Below are positions 51,392 through 61,900 of a stretch of 64,000 nt of DNA, piece by piece. A program made the position numbers and the translations under genes. Within the stretch, counting starts at the first letter, position 1. Each line of letters begins with the position of its first letter. The stretch is from Roseburia sp. 831b (GTDB lineage Bacteria > Bacillota > Clostridia > Lachnospirales > Lachnospiraceae), in contig NZ_CP135162.1 of assembly GCF_001940165.2 (NCBI RefSeq), forward strand, positions 2,810,001 to 2,874,000, read 5' to 3'. The notes beneath the pieces were generated by a model, which saw only the letters and a list, made by a program, of their open reading frames with translations, searched no databases and was not told the DNA's origin.

Positions 51392-52255
51392 ATGAAACGA
51401 AACAGTATAAAAGAAAAATTAATGGAAATTGTCTTTCTATTGACAGCTGTAGTTTCCATTGTGGCAGTAGGATTAATTTGTTTCTTCCTATTTATAAATG
51501 GATTCCCGGCATTCAAAGAAATTGGTGTCTGGAAGTTCCTGTCGGGAACAAAATGGAAACCAACAAATGGTATCTTTGGAATTTTTCCAATGATTTTAGG
51601 AAGCATTTACGTGACAGGCGGTGCGTTGATCATCGGTGTTCCGATTGGGATTTTGATGGCAATCTTTTTAGCACGTTTTTGTCCGAAAAAACTGTATAAA
51701 ATTTTGAAACCGGTCGTAGATCTTTTGGCAGGAATTCCATCCATTGTATATGGATTCTTTGGATTGATTGTGTTAGTACCGTTCATCAGAGAACATTTCA
51801 AAGGAGATGGAAACAGCATTTTAACGGCCTCTATTCTGCTTGGAATCATGATTCTTCCAACCATTATCGGAGTGTCGGAATCCGCAATCCGCGCCGTAGA
51901 AAATACCTATTACGAAGGTGCACTTGCATTAGGAGCAACGCATGAGAGAAGCGTTTTCACCGTCATTGTTCCGGCAGCAAAATCAGGAATTATGGCAGCG
52001 GTTGTGCTTGGCATCGGACGTGCAATCGGTGAGACGATGGCAGTTATGATGGTAGCCGGAAACCAGGCGCGTGTGCCGGACAGCATTTTCAAGGGAGTTC
52101 GAACTCTAACTACAAACATAGTTATGGAAATGGGATATGCGACAGATTTACATAGACAGGCGTTGATTGCAACCGGTGTTGTGCTCTTTGTCTTTATTTT
52201 AATCATTAATATTTCATTCTCTGTTTTAAAAAGAAGAGGAAAGGAGGGAAATTAA
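51392..52255 (+). CDS. pstC: Phosphate ABC permease PstC
   Basis: 287 residues with six membrane segments. The permease loop reads YYEGALALGATHERSVFTVI, and GIGRAIGETMAVMMVAGN is a PstC signature. It forms the channel with PstA in the high-affinity phosphate importer. 92 bases after pstS. Confidence 0.95.
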   Translation: MKRNSIKEKLMEIVFLLTAVVSIVAVGLICFFLFINGFPAFKEIGVWKFLSGTKWKPTNGIFGIFPMILGSIYVTGGALIIGVPIGILMAIFLARFCPKKLYKILKPVVDLLAGIPSIVYGFFGLIVLVPFIREHFKGDGNSILTASILLGIMILPTIIGVSESAIRAVENTYYEGALALGATHERSVFTVIVPAAKSGIMAAVVLGIGRAIGETMAVMMVAGNQARVPDSIFKGVRTLTTNIVMEMGYATDLHRQALIATGVVLFVFILIINISFSVLKRRGKEGN

Positions 52256-53155
52256 ATGTCAGTGAAAAGTGGAAAAACAAAAGAAAATCATGCAATTAAT
52301 AAAGTGACATTAAAAGATCGTTTGTCTGCATACCGCAAACATCCGGGTTCCTTCCTTCTTTTAATATTGGTACTGCTCGCAGCAGTATTGACCGTTGGCG
52401 TGTTATTTTACCTGGTCGGTTATATTTTGATTCATGGAATTCCATACCTTTCACCGAAGCTTTTTGCATGGGAATACAATTCCGAAAACGTATCCATGCT
52501 GCCGGCGATGATTAATACATTGACGATGACATTCTTTGCGTTGCTTCTCTCTGTTCCATTTGGTGTCGGAGCAGCAATTTACCTCGTGGAATATGCAAAA
52601 AAGGGAAACAAGTTAGTCAACATTGTGCGTGTCACAGCAGAAACACTTTCCGGTATACCATCTATCATCTACGGATTGTTCGGAATGTTGTTCTTCGTAA
52701 CAGCCTTAAAGTGGGGCTATTCCATGATTGCAGGTGCAGCAACGCTCGCCATTATGGTATTGCCAACCGTGATGAGGACAACCGAGGAAGCACTTCTTTG
52801 TGTGCCAGATTCTTTCCGGGAAGGAAGTTTTGGACTTGGAGCCGGAAAACTTCGTACCATTTTTAAAATTGTACTTCCGGCAGCCGTTCCGGGAATTCTC
52901 TCCGGTATCATTCTTGCAATCGGACGTATTGTAGGAGAGACAGCAGCATTGATTTACACATCAGGAACCGTCGCAAATGTTGCGGGTCTTTTGGATTCCG
53001 GTAGAACGTTATCCGTACATATGTACTCTCTTTCCAGAGAGGGTATGCATACGAATGAAGCAAATGCAACCGCAGTGGTATTACTGATTATCGTATTCCT
53101 GATTAATGGTCTGTCTTCTTTGATTGCAAAGAAGTTTGAGGCACCAAGGCAGTAA
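52256..53155 (+). CDS. pstA: Phosphate ABC permease PstA
   Basis: 299 residues with six membrane segments. [19 protein letters not shown] is the EAA-like loop and [18 protein letters not shown] the PstA signature. It starts directly after the pstC stop, with AAAGGAGGG in the end of pstC, so the two are coupled. Confidence 0.95.
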   Translation: MSVKSGKTKENHAINKVTLKDRLSAYRKHPGSFLLLILVLLAAVLTVGVLFYLVGYILIHGIPYLSPKLFAWEYNSENVSMLPAMINTLTMTFFALLLSVPFGVGAAIYLVEYAKKGNKLVNIVRVTAETLSGIPSIIYGLFGMLFFVTALKWGYSMIAGAATLAIMVLPTVMRTTEEALLCVPDSFREGSFGLGAGKLRTIFKIVLPAAVPGILSGIILAIGRIVGETAALIYTSGTVANVAGLLDSGRTLSVHMYSLSREGMHTNEANATAVVLLIIVFLINGLSSLIAKKFEAPRQ

Positions 53156-53174
53156 AAAGAAAGGTAAGAATTAT

Positions 53175-53927
53175 ATGTCAGAGAAATTTAAAATATCAAA
53201 CTTAGATCTCTATTATAGTGATTTTCATGCGCTAAAAGGAATCAACATGAGTATTCCATCCAATGAGATTACAGCGTTTATCGGATCATCCGGCTGCGGA
53301 AAGTCCACATTTTTAAAAAGTTTAAACCGTATGAATGATTTGGTTGAAGGATGCCGCATCACAGGCGAAGTACTTTTGGATGGCGAGGACATTTACAAAG
53401 GAATGGATGTTAACCTTCTTCGAAAAAGAGTCGGCATGGTATTCCAGAAACCGAACCCATTCCCAATGAGCATTTACGATAATATTGCCTACGGTCCAAG
53501 AACACACGGAATCCGTTCCAAGGCAAAACTGGATGAAATTGTAGAAAAATCACTTCGTGATGCCGCTATCTGGGATGAGGTGAAGGATCGTTTGAAAAAG
53601 AGTGCGCTTGGAATGTCCGGTGGACAGCAGCAGCGTCTTTGTATTGCGAGAGCGCTTGCAGTAGAACCGGAAGTGATTCTGATGGATGAGCCGACATCCG
53701 CACTTGACCCGATTTCAACTTCGAAAATCGAGGATCTGGCAATTGAGCTTAAGAAAAAATATACCATCATTATGGTAACGCACAACATGCAGCAGGCAGT
53801 CCGTGTGTCCGACCAGACCGTCTTTTTCCTGTTAGGAGAGGTAATCGAGAGTGGAAAGACAGAGAAGCTGTTCTCCATTCCACAGGATAAACGGACAGAA
53901 GATTATATTACAGGTCGTTTTGGTTGA
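53175..53927 (+). CDS. pstB: Phosphate ABC ATPase PstB
   Basis: 250 residues: Walker [11 protein letters not shown]-loop [20 protein letters not shown] typical of PstB, signature MSGGQQQRL, Walker [17 protein letters not shown] 53175 is the family-typical start; the frame extends upstream into pstA. Energises phosphate uptake. Confidence 0.96.
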   Translation: MSEKFKISNLDLYYSDFHALKGINMSIPSNEITAFIGSSGCGKSTFLKSLNRMNDLVEGCRITGEVLLDGEDIYKGMDVNLLRKRVGMVFQKPNPFPMSIYDNIAYGPRTHGIRSKAKLDEIVEKSLRDAAIWDEVKDRLKKSALGMSGGQQQRLCIARALAVEPEVILMDEPTSALDPISTSKIEDLAIELKKKYTIIMVTHNMQQAVRVSDQTVFFLLGEVIESGKTEKLFSIPQDKRTEDYITGRFG

Positions 53928-53953
53928 TAATAATGGAAGAGAGGAAAAAGAGT

Positions 53954-54607
53954 ATGAGAAATCGATTTGACAGACAGCTCGCAGAGCTGAACAATGAATT
54001 GATTGAGATGGGAAGTCTGATTGAACAGGCGATTGAGATGGGAATTTCCGCACTGGTAAAGCAGGATGTGGAAAAGGCAAAGAAAGCAATCGCATTTGAC
54101 AATGAGATTGACCATCAGGAAAAAGAGATTGAAAATCTTTGCATGAAACTGCTGTTGCAGCAGCAGCCGGTTGCAAAAGACCTTCGTCTGATTTCCGCAG
54201 CATTAAAAATGATTACTGACATGGAGCGAATCGGCGACCATGCGGCTGATATTTCAGAGATGACGATTCTGATGGCAGATGCAACCTACGATGCAGCAAG
54301 CCTTGATATGAGTGTCATCAAGGAAATGGCAAAAGAGACGACAAACATGGTAATCAAAAGTGTCGAGGCGTTCGTCAACAAGGACTTAGACCTTGCAAGA
54401 TACGTGCTTGGCCGTGACGATATCGTAGATGATTTGTTCATTCAGTTCAAACATCACTTAATCCAGATGATCAATGAGAATGTCAAAAATGGAGAGCAGG
54501 CAACAGATATGTTGATGGTTGCAAAATATTTTGAACGAATCGGTGACCATGCGACCAACATTGCAGAATGGGTCATTTACTCCATTACAGGCGAGCATGA
54601 GGACTAA
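53954..54607 (+). CDS. phoU: Phosphate signalling protein PhoU
   Basis: 217 residues from the ATG at 53954 (GAGG nine bases upstream; earlier in-frame starts are possible). It comprises two three-helix PhoU repeats, each with an ExxxDxxD-like metal patch: IAFDNEIDHQEKEIE and VLGRDDIVDDLF; ERIGDHA(A/T)(D/N)I occurs in both. It links Pst transport to the PhoR kinase. Confidence 0.94.
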   Translation: MRNRFDRQLAELNNELIEMGSLIEQAIEMGISALVKQDVEKAKKAIAFDNEIDHQEKEIENLCMKLLLQQQPVAKDLRLISAALKMITDMERIGDHAADISEMTILMADATYDAASLDMSVIKEMAKETTNMVIKSVEAFVNKDLDLARYVLGRDDIVDDLFIQFKHHLIQMINENVKNGEQATDMLMVAKYFERIGDHATNIAEWVIYSITGEHED

Positions 54608-54675
54608 AGAAAAACAATTTTTCCATCCTGGTTTCTCTTTTAAAAAGAAACAATTTGTTGTTTTGTAAAATGGAT

Positions 54676-54729
54676 TTTACATAGATTTTACATAAAATTC
54701 TTATTTCTTTTACATAGTCTCAGTATAGT
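54676..54729 (+). promoter_or_regulatory. Pho box promoter of Na/Pi cotransporter
   Basis: TTTACA 54676, 54687 and 54709, with a degenerate TTCTTA at 54698: strict 11-bp period. TATAGT at 54724-54729, 15 bp after the start of the last repeat. It may also drive phoB-phoR downstream, which lack their own Pho box. Confidence 0.87.
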
Positions 54730-54818
54730 AAATTGCAAAGTGAGAAAAAATGCGGTATAACGGTTATAGAAGCTTTTTTTCACGATGACCAGTTGATTGT
54801 ATGTAAAAGGAGAACAGG

Positions 54819-56579
54819 ATGGATATTTTTGGAATACTGACACTTGTAGGTGGACTTGCGCTGTTTCTATATGGAATGAGCGTGATGGGTGCTGGACTTG
54901 AGAAAATGTCAGGAGGAAAGCTAGAGCGTATTCTAGAGCAGCTTACTTCGAACCCGCTCAAGGCAGTATTGCTTGGAGCAGGTGTAACCGCGGTGATTCA
55001 GTCATCATCTGCGACAACGGTTATGGTAGTTGGTTTTGTAAATTCCGGCATCATGAAATTGTCACAGGCGATTGGAATTATTATGGGTGCCAATGTTGGT
55101 ACAACCGTAACGTCATGGTTGTTAAGCCTTACCGGTATTCAAAGCAGCAGTGTATGGATTAGTCTGTTGAAGCCATCCTCTTTTTCTCCGGTTTTGGCGA
55201 TGATTGGTGTCATCCTATATATGTCCGGCAAAAGCGACAAGAAAAAGGATATCGGTGAGATTTTAGTCGGTTTTGCTGTCTTGATGTTTGGTATGGAGAC
55301 GATGAGTGGAGCGGTAGAGCCTCTTGCAGATGTACCGGAATTCACGAACCTGTTATTAATGTTCAATAACCCAATTTTAGGTATTCTGGCAGGTGCCGCA
55401 TTAACCGCCATCATCCAGAGTTCCTCAGCATCCGTTGGTATCTTGCAGGCATTGTCCGTGACAGGCGGATTCACATACGGATCTGTCATTCCGATTATTT
55501 TAGGACAGAACATCGGAACCTGTGTGACAGCGATGATTTCCGCAATCGGTGCAAATAAAGGAGCAAAGCGTACAGCATTTGTACATTTATATTTTAACCT
55601 GATTGGTACGGTTATTTTCCTGACCTTATTCTACTTAGGAAATGCCATTTTTAATTTCGCATTTACCAGCGAAGTGGTCGGTGTGACCGGAATCGCATTG
55701 GTTCATAGTGTATTTAACTTATTTACAACCGTAGTTTTATTGCCGTTTACAAAGGGACTCGAAAAATTAGCTTACTTGACGATTCCAGAGACCGAAGAAG
55801 AAAAGAAACAGTCGAACGATGTATTTGATGTGTTAGATGACAGATTCCTGACATCACCGGCGTTTGGAATTGAACAGTGCCGCACACTGGTGGTGCAGAT
55901 GGCACAGCTAACCAGGGACAGTTTTTTACAGGCGATGGACGTGCTTGCTTCCTACGATGAAAATAAGGCACAGGAGGTTGCAGAAAAAGAGACAAGGGTG
56001 GATACTTATGATGATAAGGTAAGTGCCTACCTGACAAGATTAAGCAGCGAAAATCTTTCTTACGAGGACAGTCTGCGTGTGACAACACTGATGCACTGTA
56101 TCACAGATTTTGAGCGTATTTCCGACCATGCCTTAAATGTGGTGGAAAGCGCAAAACAGATGAAAAAGGACGACAGCGCTTTTTCGAAGAAGGCAAGAGA
56201 AGAAATGAAAGTGTACTGTGCTGCAATTGAGGACATCCTGACCCGCACGACAAAGGCATTTGAGACAAATGATGAGACACTTGCGCGTACCGTTGAACCG
56301 CTTGAGGAAGTCATTGACCGTCTGAATAAGAAAGTGAAAAAGCATCATATGAAACGTCTCCGCAAAGGAAAATGTACGATTGAACTTGGTCTGGTGTTGT
56401 CGGATGTTGCAATGAATTTTGAGAGAGTGGCAGACCATTGTTCCAATATTGCGGTATGTCTGATTCAGCTTCGGGATACGCAGGTTGAGCAGCATAGTTT
56501 TACGGAGCAGCTTGGAGAGGAGGAGTCTGAGCAGTTTGCCCTGCAGGTAAAAGCATTCAAAAAGAAATATGATTTATAA
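54819..56579 (+). CDS. Na/Pi cotransporter with PhoU-like domain
   Basis: 586 residues. Two inverted PNaS repeats carry QSSSATTVMVVGFVNSG and QSSSASVGILQALSV, the family's substrate motif; about nine membrane segments end near 330. The C-terminal 220 residues are a PhoU-like helical domain (FERISDHALNVVESA, FERVADHCSNIAV). A second phosphate route of lower affinity beside Pst. RBS AAAGGAG. Confidence 0.93.
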   Translation: MDIFGILTLVGGLALFLYGMSVMGAGLEKMSGGKLERILEQLTSNPLKAVLLGAGVTAVIQSSSATTVMVVGFVNSGIMKLSQAIGIIMGANVGTTVTSWLLSLTGIQSSSVWISLLKPSSFSPVLAMIGVILYMSGKSDKKKDIGEILVGFAVLMFGMETMSGAVEPLADVPEFTNLLLMFNNPILGILAGAALTAIIQSSSASVGILQALSVTGGFTYGSVIPIILGQNIGTCVTAMISAIGANKGAKRTAFVHLYFNLIGTVIFLTLFYLGNAIFNFAFTSEVVGVTGIALVHSVFNLFTTVVLLPFTKGLEKLAYLTIPETEEEKKQSNDVFDVLDDRFLTSPAFGIEQCRTLVVQMAQLTRDSFLQAMDVLASYDENKAQEVAEKETRVDTYDDKVSAYLTRLSSENLSYEDSLRVTTLMHCITDFERISDHALNVVESAKQMKKDDSAFSKKAREEMKVYCAAIEDILTRTTKAFETNDETLARTVEPLEEVIDRLNKKVKKHHMKRLRKGKCTIELGLVLSDVAMNFERVADHCSNIAVCLIQLRDTQVEQHSFTEQLGEEESEQFALQVKAFKKKYDL

Positions 56580-56595
56580 GAAATAGATGGAGAGA

Positions 56596-56624
56596 GGGTT
56601 GTTACAGAAGTGGCAATCCTTTTT
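56596..56624 (+). terminator. Weak hairpin before phoB
   Basis: GGGTTG / CAATCC (one G-T) followed by five T. It may attenuate read-through from the cotransporter gene into phoB. Confidence 0.45.
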
Positions 56625-56656
56625 CTGAAATAAAGTCAGAAAGAGAGGGAGAGACA

Positions 56657-57331
56657 GTGGCAGATATTTTTGTGGTAGAGGATGATGTCAACATCCGGGA
56701 GATAGAGCGCTACGCATTGAAGAACAGTGGCTATGAAGTGGAAGAGTTTGAGTGTGGAGCGACATTGTTTGAACGTCTGGAGCAAAAAGTACCGGATCTT
56801 ATGATTTTAGATATCATGCTGCCGGGTGAGGATGGTTTGGAAATCCTGACAAAAGTGCGTGCAAATGAGCGTACGGCGCAGGTTCCGATTATCATGGTAA
56901 CAGCAAAAACTTCCGAATTAGATAAGGTAAAAGGCTTAGACCTTGGAGCGGATGATTATCTGACAAAGCCGTTCGGTGTGATGGAGCTGATTTCAAGAGT
57001 GCGTGCCTTGCTTCGCCGTGCACAGGCAAAACCACAGGTGGCATCCAAACTTACATATGGGGATATCGTTGTGGATAACGATCGCCATGCAGCGTATGTT
57101 TGTGGAGAAGTCTGTGAGCTGACGTACAAAGAATTTGAACTTTTAAAATATCTGATTTTAAACAAGGGAATTGTGTTATCCAGAAATAAGATTATGGATC
57201 AGGTATGGGGATTTGATTACGAAGGAGAAAGCCGTACGGTCGACATGCATATTAAGACGCTCCGTCAGAAGCTAGGCGAGAGTGGAAGCTGTATCAAAAC
57301 CGTCCGTAACGTAGGGTATATGATATCATGA
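56657..57331 (+). CDS. phoB: Response regulator PhoB/PhoP
   Basis: 224 residues, OmpR class. Receiver with acidic pair D9 D10, phospho-acceptor D52 (MILDIMLPGEDG) and K in TKPFG. The winged-helix effector contains SRNKIMDQVWGFDYEGESRTVDMHI. GTG 56657 has AGGGAGAG upstream. Next to Pst and PhoU genes, it is the likely binder of the five Pho boxes. Overlaps phoR by four bases. Confidence 0.92.
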   Translation: MADIFVVEDDVNIREIERYALKNSGYEVEEFECGATLFERLEQKVPDLMILDIMLPGEDGLEILTKVRANERTAQVPIIMVTAKTSELDKVKGLDLGADDYLTKPFGVMELISRVRALLRRAQAKPQVASKLTYGDIVVDNDRHAAYVCGEVCELTYKEFELLKYLILNKGIVLSRNKIMDQVWGFDYEGESRTVDMHIKTLRQKLGESGSCIKTVRNVGYMIS

Positions 57332-58641
57332 AAAAAAGACTAAACCAAAGATTTGTCATCATAGCTGCAACTGCAATTGTAGTTACGGCGGTGTGTGCGA
57401 TGTTTCTGTTTTTTCATTTTCTGACGGAACAGATTTATGAAGATTTAAGGGCGAATGCGCATGTAATTGAGACGTTCGAGCCAGAACAGCTTGAGCAGAA
57501 ACTGAATTATGATTTGAGTGAAGATGGACTGCGCATCACGATTGTAGCATCGGACGGAAGTGTTGACTATGACAGTGCCCAGGATGCTGCAACGATGGAA
57601 AATCACGCCAAAAGACCAGAGATTAAGGAGGCGTTGCAAAACGGTGAGGGAACTTCCATGCGCCGCTCAAAGACTTCTTCCGTGCATACATTTTACTATG
57701 CGACGAAAATGGATAACGGCGAGGTACTTCGAATCGGAAAAGAAAGCGGAAGCATTTACCGTTATCTGACAAGCTTGCTGATTTTGATTGTGATTATAAG
57801 TATTCTGATTTTGCTGGTATGTATCTGGTTTTCCCATATCCTGACAAGAAGGCTGGTGGAGCCGATTGAAAAGTTAGCAGACAATCTTGTTATGGTAGAC
57901 GACAGTGCAGTCTATGAGGAGATGCGCCCGTTTATTTCCACCATCAAAAAGCAGCATATGGATATTTTAAATCATGCGAGAATGCGCCAGGAATTTACCG
58001 CCAATGTATCGCATGAGCTAAAAACGCCGCTTACGGCAATTTCCGGTTATGCGGAACTGATTGAAAGCGGGATGACGAATGAGGAGGACACCAGACATTT
58101 TGCAGGAGAGATTCATCAAAGTGCAGAACGTCTTCAGGTGTTAATCAATGATACGATTAAGCTTTCTGAGTTAGACGACTCTAACTTAGAGCTGGAGTTA
58201 GAGCCGGTTGATTTGTATGAATGTGCAAAAAAATGCTTAGAATCGCTTAAGATTCCGGCTTCCAAAAATGAGGTTGAACTGATACAAGAGGGTACCTCCG
58301 TGCCAATGAGTGCAAATAAGACGTTGATTGACGAGCTTTTATACAACCTTTGCAGCAACGCCATACGCTATAACAAAAAAGGTGGAAAGGTGACGGTGAC
58401 GACGGCGGTTGAGGACGGCAGACCAATGCTTTTGGTGGCAGATACCGGAATCGGAATTCCAAAAGAACATCAGAGCCGTGTGTTTGAACGCTTTTACCGG
58501 GTGGATAAGAGCCGTTCGAAATCGACCGGAGGAACCGGACTTGGTCTTGCGATTGTCAAACATATCGTGGCGCAGCACGGAGCCCAGATTAGCTTGACGA
58601 GTGAAGAGGGCGTGGGAACCGAAGTAAAAGTAGTGTTCTAG
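57328..58641 (+). CDS. phoR: Sensor histidine kinase PhoR
   Basis: 437 residues. Membrane segments near 8-32 and 145-170 frame an outside domain of about 110 residues. A HAMP-like linker follows (RRLVEPIEKLADNL), then the H-box SHELKTPLTAIS with H229 and the ATP domain (NAIRYNKKGGKV, DTGIGIPKEHQSRVFERFYR, GGTGLGLAIVK). No PAS domain is seen between HAMP and H-box. It should phosphorylate PhoB under low phosphate. Confidence 0.92.
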   Translation: MKKRLNQRFVIIAATAIVVTAVCAMFLFFHFLTEQIYEDLRANAHVIETFEPEQLEQKLNYDLSEDGLRITIVASDGSVDYDSAQDAATMENHAKRPEIKEALQNGEGTSMRRSKTSSVHTFYYATKMDNGEVLRIGKESGSIYRYLTSLLILIVIISILILLVCIWFSHILTRRLVEPIEKLADNLVMVDDSAVYEEMRPFISTIKKQHMDILNHARMRQEFTANVSHELKTPLTAISGYAELIESGMTNEEDTRHFAGEIHQSAERLQVLINDTIKLSELDDSNLELELEPVDLYECAKKCLESLKIPASKNEVELIQEGTSVPMSANKTLIDELLYNLCSNAIRYNKKGGKVTVTTAVEDGRPMLLVADTGIGIPKEHQSRVFERFYRVDKSRSKSTGGTGLGLAIVKHIVAQHGAQISLTSEEGVGTEVKVVF

Positions 58642-58715
58642 TACGAAAGAATGAGTTTTTGTCTCACTTTTCTTTGGAAATTGTCGGAATTTGTCAAATT
58701 GTACAAAAAATTTAG

Positions 58716-58768
58716 AAAAAAGGAATGGGATTTTTCCGCGTTGAATGGAAAAATTCCATTCCTTTTTG
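58716..58768 (+). terminator. Terminator of phoB-phoR
   Basis: AAAAAGGAATGG / CCATTCCTTTTT with inner ATTTTTCC / GGAAAAAT. One of the longest stems in the window. Confidence 0.9.
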
Positions 58769-58900
58769 CAGTTTCTGTGTTAAAATTGAAAGATAGCCTA
58801 TTTCGACGATTAAGGGTGAGAGAAATGGGAAAAAGAGATTGAGTATATACTTCCATGCTGTGGAAATTATATGGTATTACAACGAATGAAGGAGGATTGG

Positions 58901-61900
58901 GTGACGATGTTTAGTTTATCGGACATCCGGGAGGAAGCCTTTCCGGCAACTTTTCGAAAAGGCAAAGATTATTATGAAAAAGGCGCAGTAAGGGAATTTT
59001 CCTATGAGATTTATACGGTGGAAGATTTGCCTGTGGCAGATTTGACAGCACGCGTAGATGGAAGTACAGGGAACAGTTATCAGGTAAATGCAACCGTGGA
59101 TGAGGAGTTTGGCGATATTCAGTCGTTTTCCTGCGAATGTGATGCATTTTATCATTATAATGGGTTGTGTAAACATTGCGTTGCGGCGTTAATCATGTAT
59201 ATCAACAGACGTACGCCAAAAGATATTTTAATGGCACGTGGCGCAAAATCACTCAGTGAAAGAGAAGAAAGCGGTGAGATTGATGCACCGCATGAGACCA
59301 CAAATGGTTTGAAAAATGTGCTGAATCAGTATGCACTCCGGGCAAATACGGTTTACCTTTTGCCAGAGACCATTTATGGAAAGGTGGAGGTAGAACCGTA
59401 TTTTGAGATGGATTACGGTTATGCCAGAGTAGAATTTAAGGTTGGAATTGACCACAAATATGTGTTGAAAAATATATCGTCCTTTTTGCAGTCCATTCAC
59501 CAGAACGAGAGAGTTCATTATGGCAAAAAACTAGACTTTTATCACAATATGCATGCATTTTCAAAGCAGGCGCAGAAGGTCATTTCCTTTTTAAAACAGA
59601 TGGATGACGATAAGAAACGTCAGAGCCAGTATCATGCGTATTATGCGTATTCCGGCGGCTACGAGAGAACCATGGAGTTGGATGCACTGGGGATTGACCG
59701 CTTTTTTGCAGCGATGGGAACGGAACCATTTTTTGCAACGCTAGGTTCCTGTCCGGAGGAGCGTTATCAGATTTCGGAGGAGTACAGAGTGCCGAAGCTC
59801 ACACTCCGTGGTGGAAGTGACGGAGCGTATGTCATTTTGGAGGATTTGAATCTGATTAACGGTCAGGAGCATTACTATTTTTATGAGGATGGCATCATTT
59901 ATCGAAGCAAACCAGAATTAAAAGGAAAAGTTTCGGATTTCTTCGACTTTTTAACCAGACAGATTGGAAATGAGTGCTTCATCGGAACAGAAGAACTTCC
60001 AATGTTCTGCCGTGATTTACTGCCATTGGTTCGTGAAACTTTTGACGTAAATGCAGAAGGTTTTGATGAAAGTCTTTATGTTCCGCCGAAGCCGGAATTT
60101 GAGCTTTACTTAGACCGCAAGAAAAATGACCTTGTCGGCGCAAAACTCATGGCGGTTTACGGTGATTCCAAGTACAATGTACTGCTGAAAATCCAGCCGG
60201 GCGAGGTGCGCGATGTCTCTGAGGAACTCCGCATGAAAAGTCTGGTAGAGCCATATTTCAATCAGATGGATCAAAACCAGAGCCTGTTTATGCTGGCAAA
60301 AGACGAGGATATGCTTTACCAGCTTGTCTCCGGGGGGCTGCAGCGTCTCAGCCGATACATGACAATCTATACGTCACAGGGATTCCAGGCACTTAAGGTG
60401 GTTGGTTCTCCAAGCGTTTCCGTTGGCGTCAACTTAAAGAGCGACCTTCTGGAGCTAAACATTGAATCCGGGGAAATGTCAAGCGACGAGCTTGCCTATC
60501 TTTTGTCCAAATATGACCGGAAAAAGAAATATATCCGCCTGAAAAACGGCGATTTCTTAGATGTGGCAGAGGACGGTGTCAGTCTTCTTGCTGAGATTAG
60601 CGAAGATTTGCACCTAAGCGAGACGAATCTGAAAAAAGGAAAAGTGATTGTACCAAAATACCGCGCGATGTATCTTGACGCGTCATTAAAGAACATGAAT
60701 CTTCTGACAGTTGAAAAGAATAAGGAGTTTAAGGCGATGGTCCGCAACATGAAAACCATCGAGGACAGTGATTACGAGGTGTCAGATTCCTTAAAAGGCA
60801 TTATGCGAAGCTATCAGAAAAATGGTTTTATGTGGTTAAAGACGCTGCGTGAAAACGGTTTTGGCGGAATCTTAGCCGATGATATGGGTCTTGGTAAGAC
60901 CTTGCAGGTCATCAGTCTTCTTTTGGCGGAGGAGGAAGAGTACAAGGCGGGGGAAAAAGAGAAGAAACGTTCGTTGATTGTCTGCCCGGCATCTCTTGTA
61001 TACAACTGGCAGAAAGAGGTTGAGCGGTTTGCACCGTCTTTGGAGACAGTCATGGTAACCGGCAGCGCAAGCGAGCGAAAAGACATTATTAAAGGCACAA
61101 AAGAGGGACAGGTGTTAATTACATCCTATGACCTTTTAAAACGTGATGTAGAGCATTATAAGGATCTTGTTTTTGCAATTCAGGTTATCGATGAGGCACA
61201 GTACATCAAGAATGCAGGCACACAGGCTGCCAAAGGCGTCAAACAGATTACCGCAGCATTTAAGCTGGCATTGACCGGAACACCGATTGAGAACCGCTTA
61301 AGTGAGCTTTGGAGTATTTTTGATTACTTAATGCCAGGATTTTTATATACGTACCAGAAGTTTAGGGAAGAGATTGAGATTCCGATTATGACGAATCAGG
61401 ATGAAAATAAGATGGAGCGTTTGCAGCGTATGATTCGTCCGTTTATCCTGCGCCGTCTCAAAGGTGATGTATTAAAAGACCTTCCTGAGAAGCTGGAAGA
61501 AAATGTATTCGCAAAACTCGAAGGTGAGCAGAAAGAACTTTACCAGGCACACGTACAGCATATGCACCAGATGCTCGACAATAAATCGGATGCAGAATTT
61601 AAGTCCGAGAAGTTCCAGATTCTTGCAGAACTTACCAAGCTTCGCCAGCTTTGCTGTGACCCGGCATTGCTGTTTGAAGACTACCCGGGTGGGTCCGCAA
61701 AGAGCGATATGTGTATGGAATTAATTGAAAACGCTGTCAATGGTGGTCATAAGGTATTGCTGTTCTCACAGTTTACGACGATGTTAGACCGTCTGTGTGA
61801 CCGCTTAGGAAAATCAGGAATTTCTTATTACAAACTGACAGGTTCTGTCAACAAAGAGAAACGTATGCAGATGGTAGAGAACTTTAACAAAGATGATACA

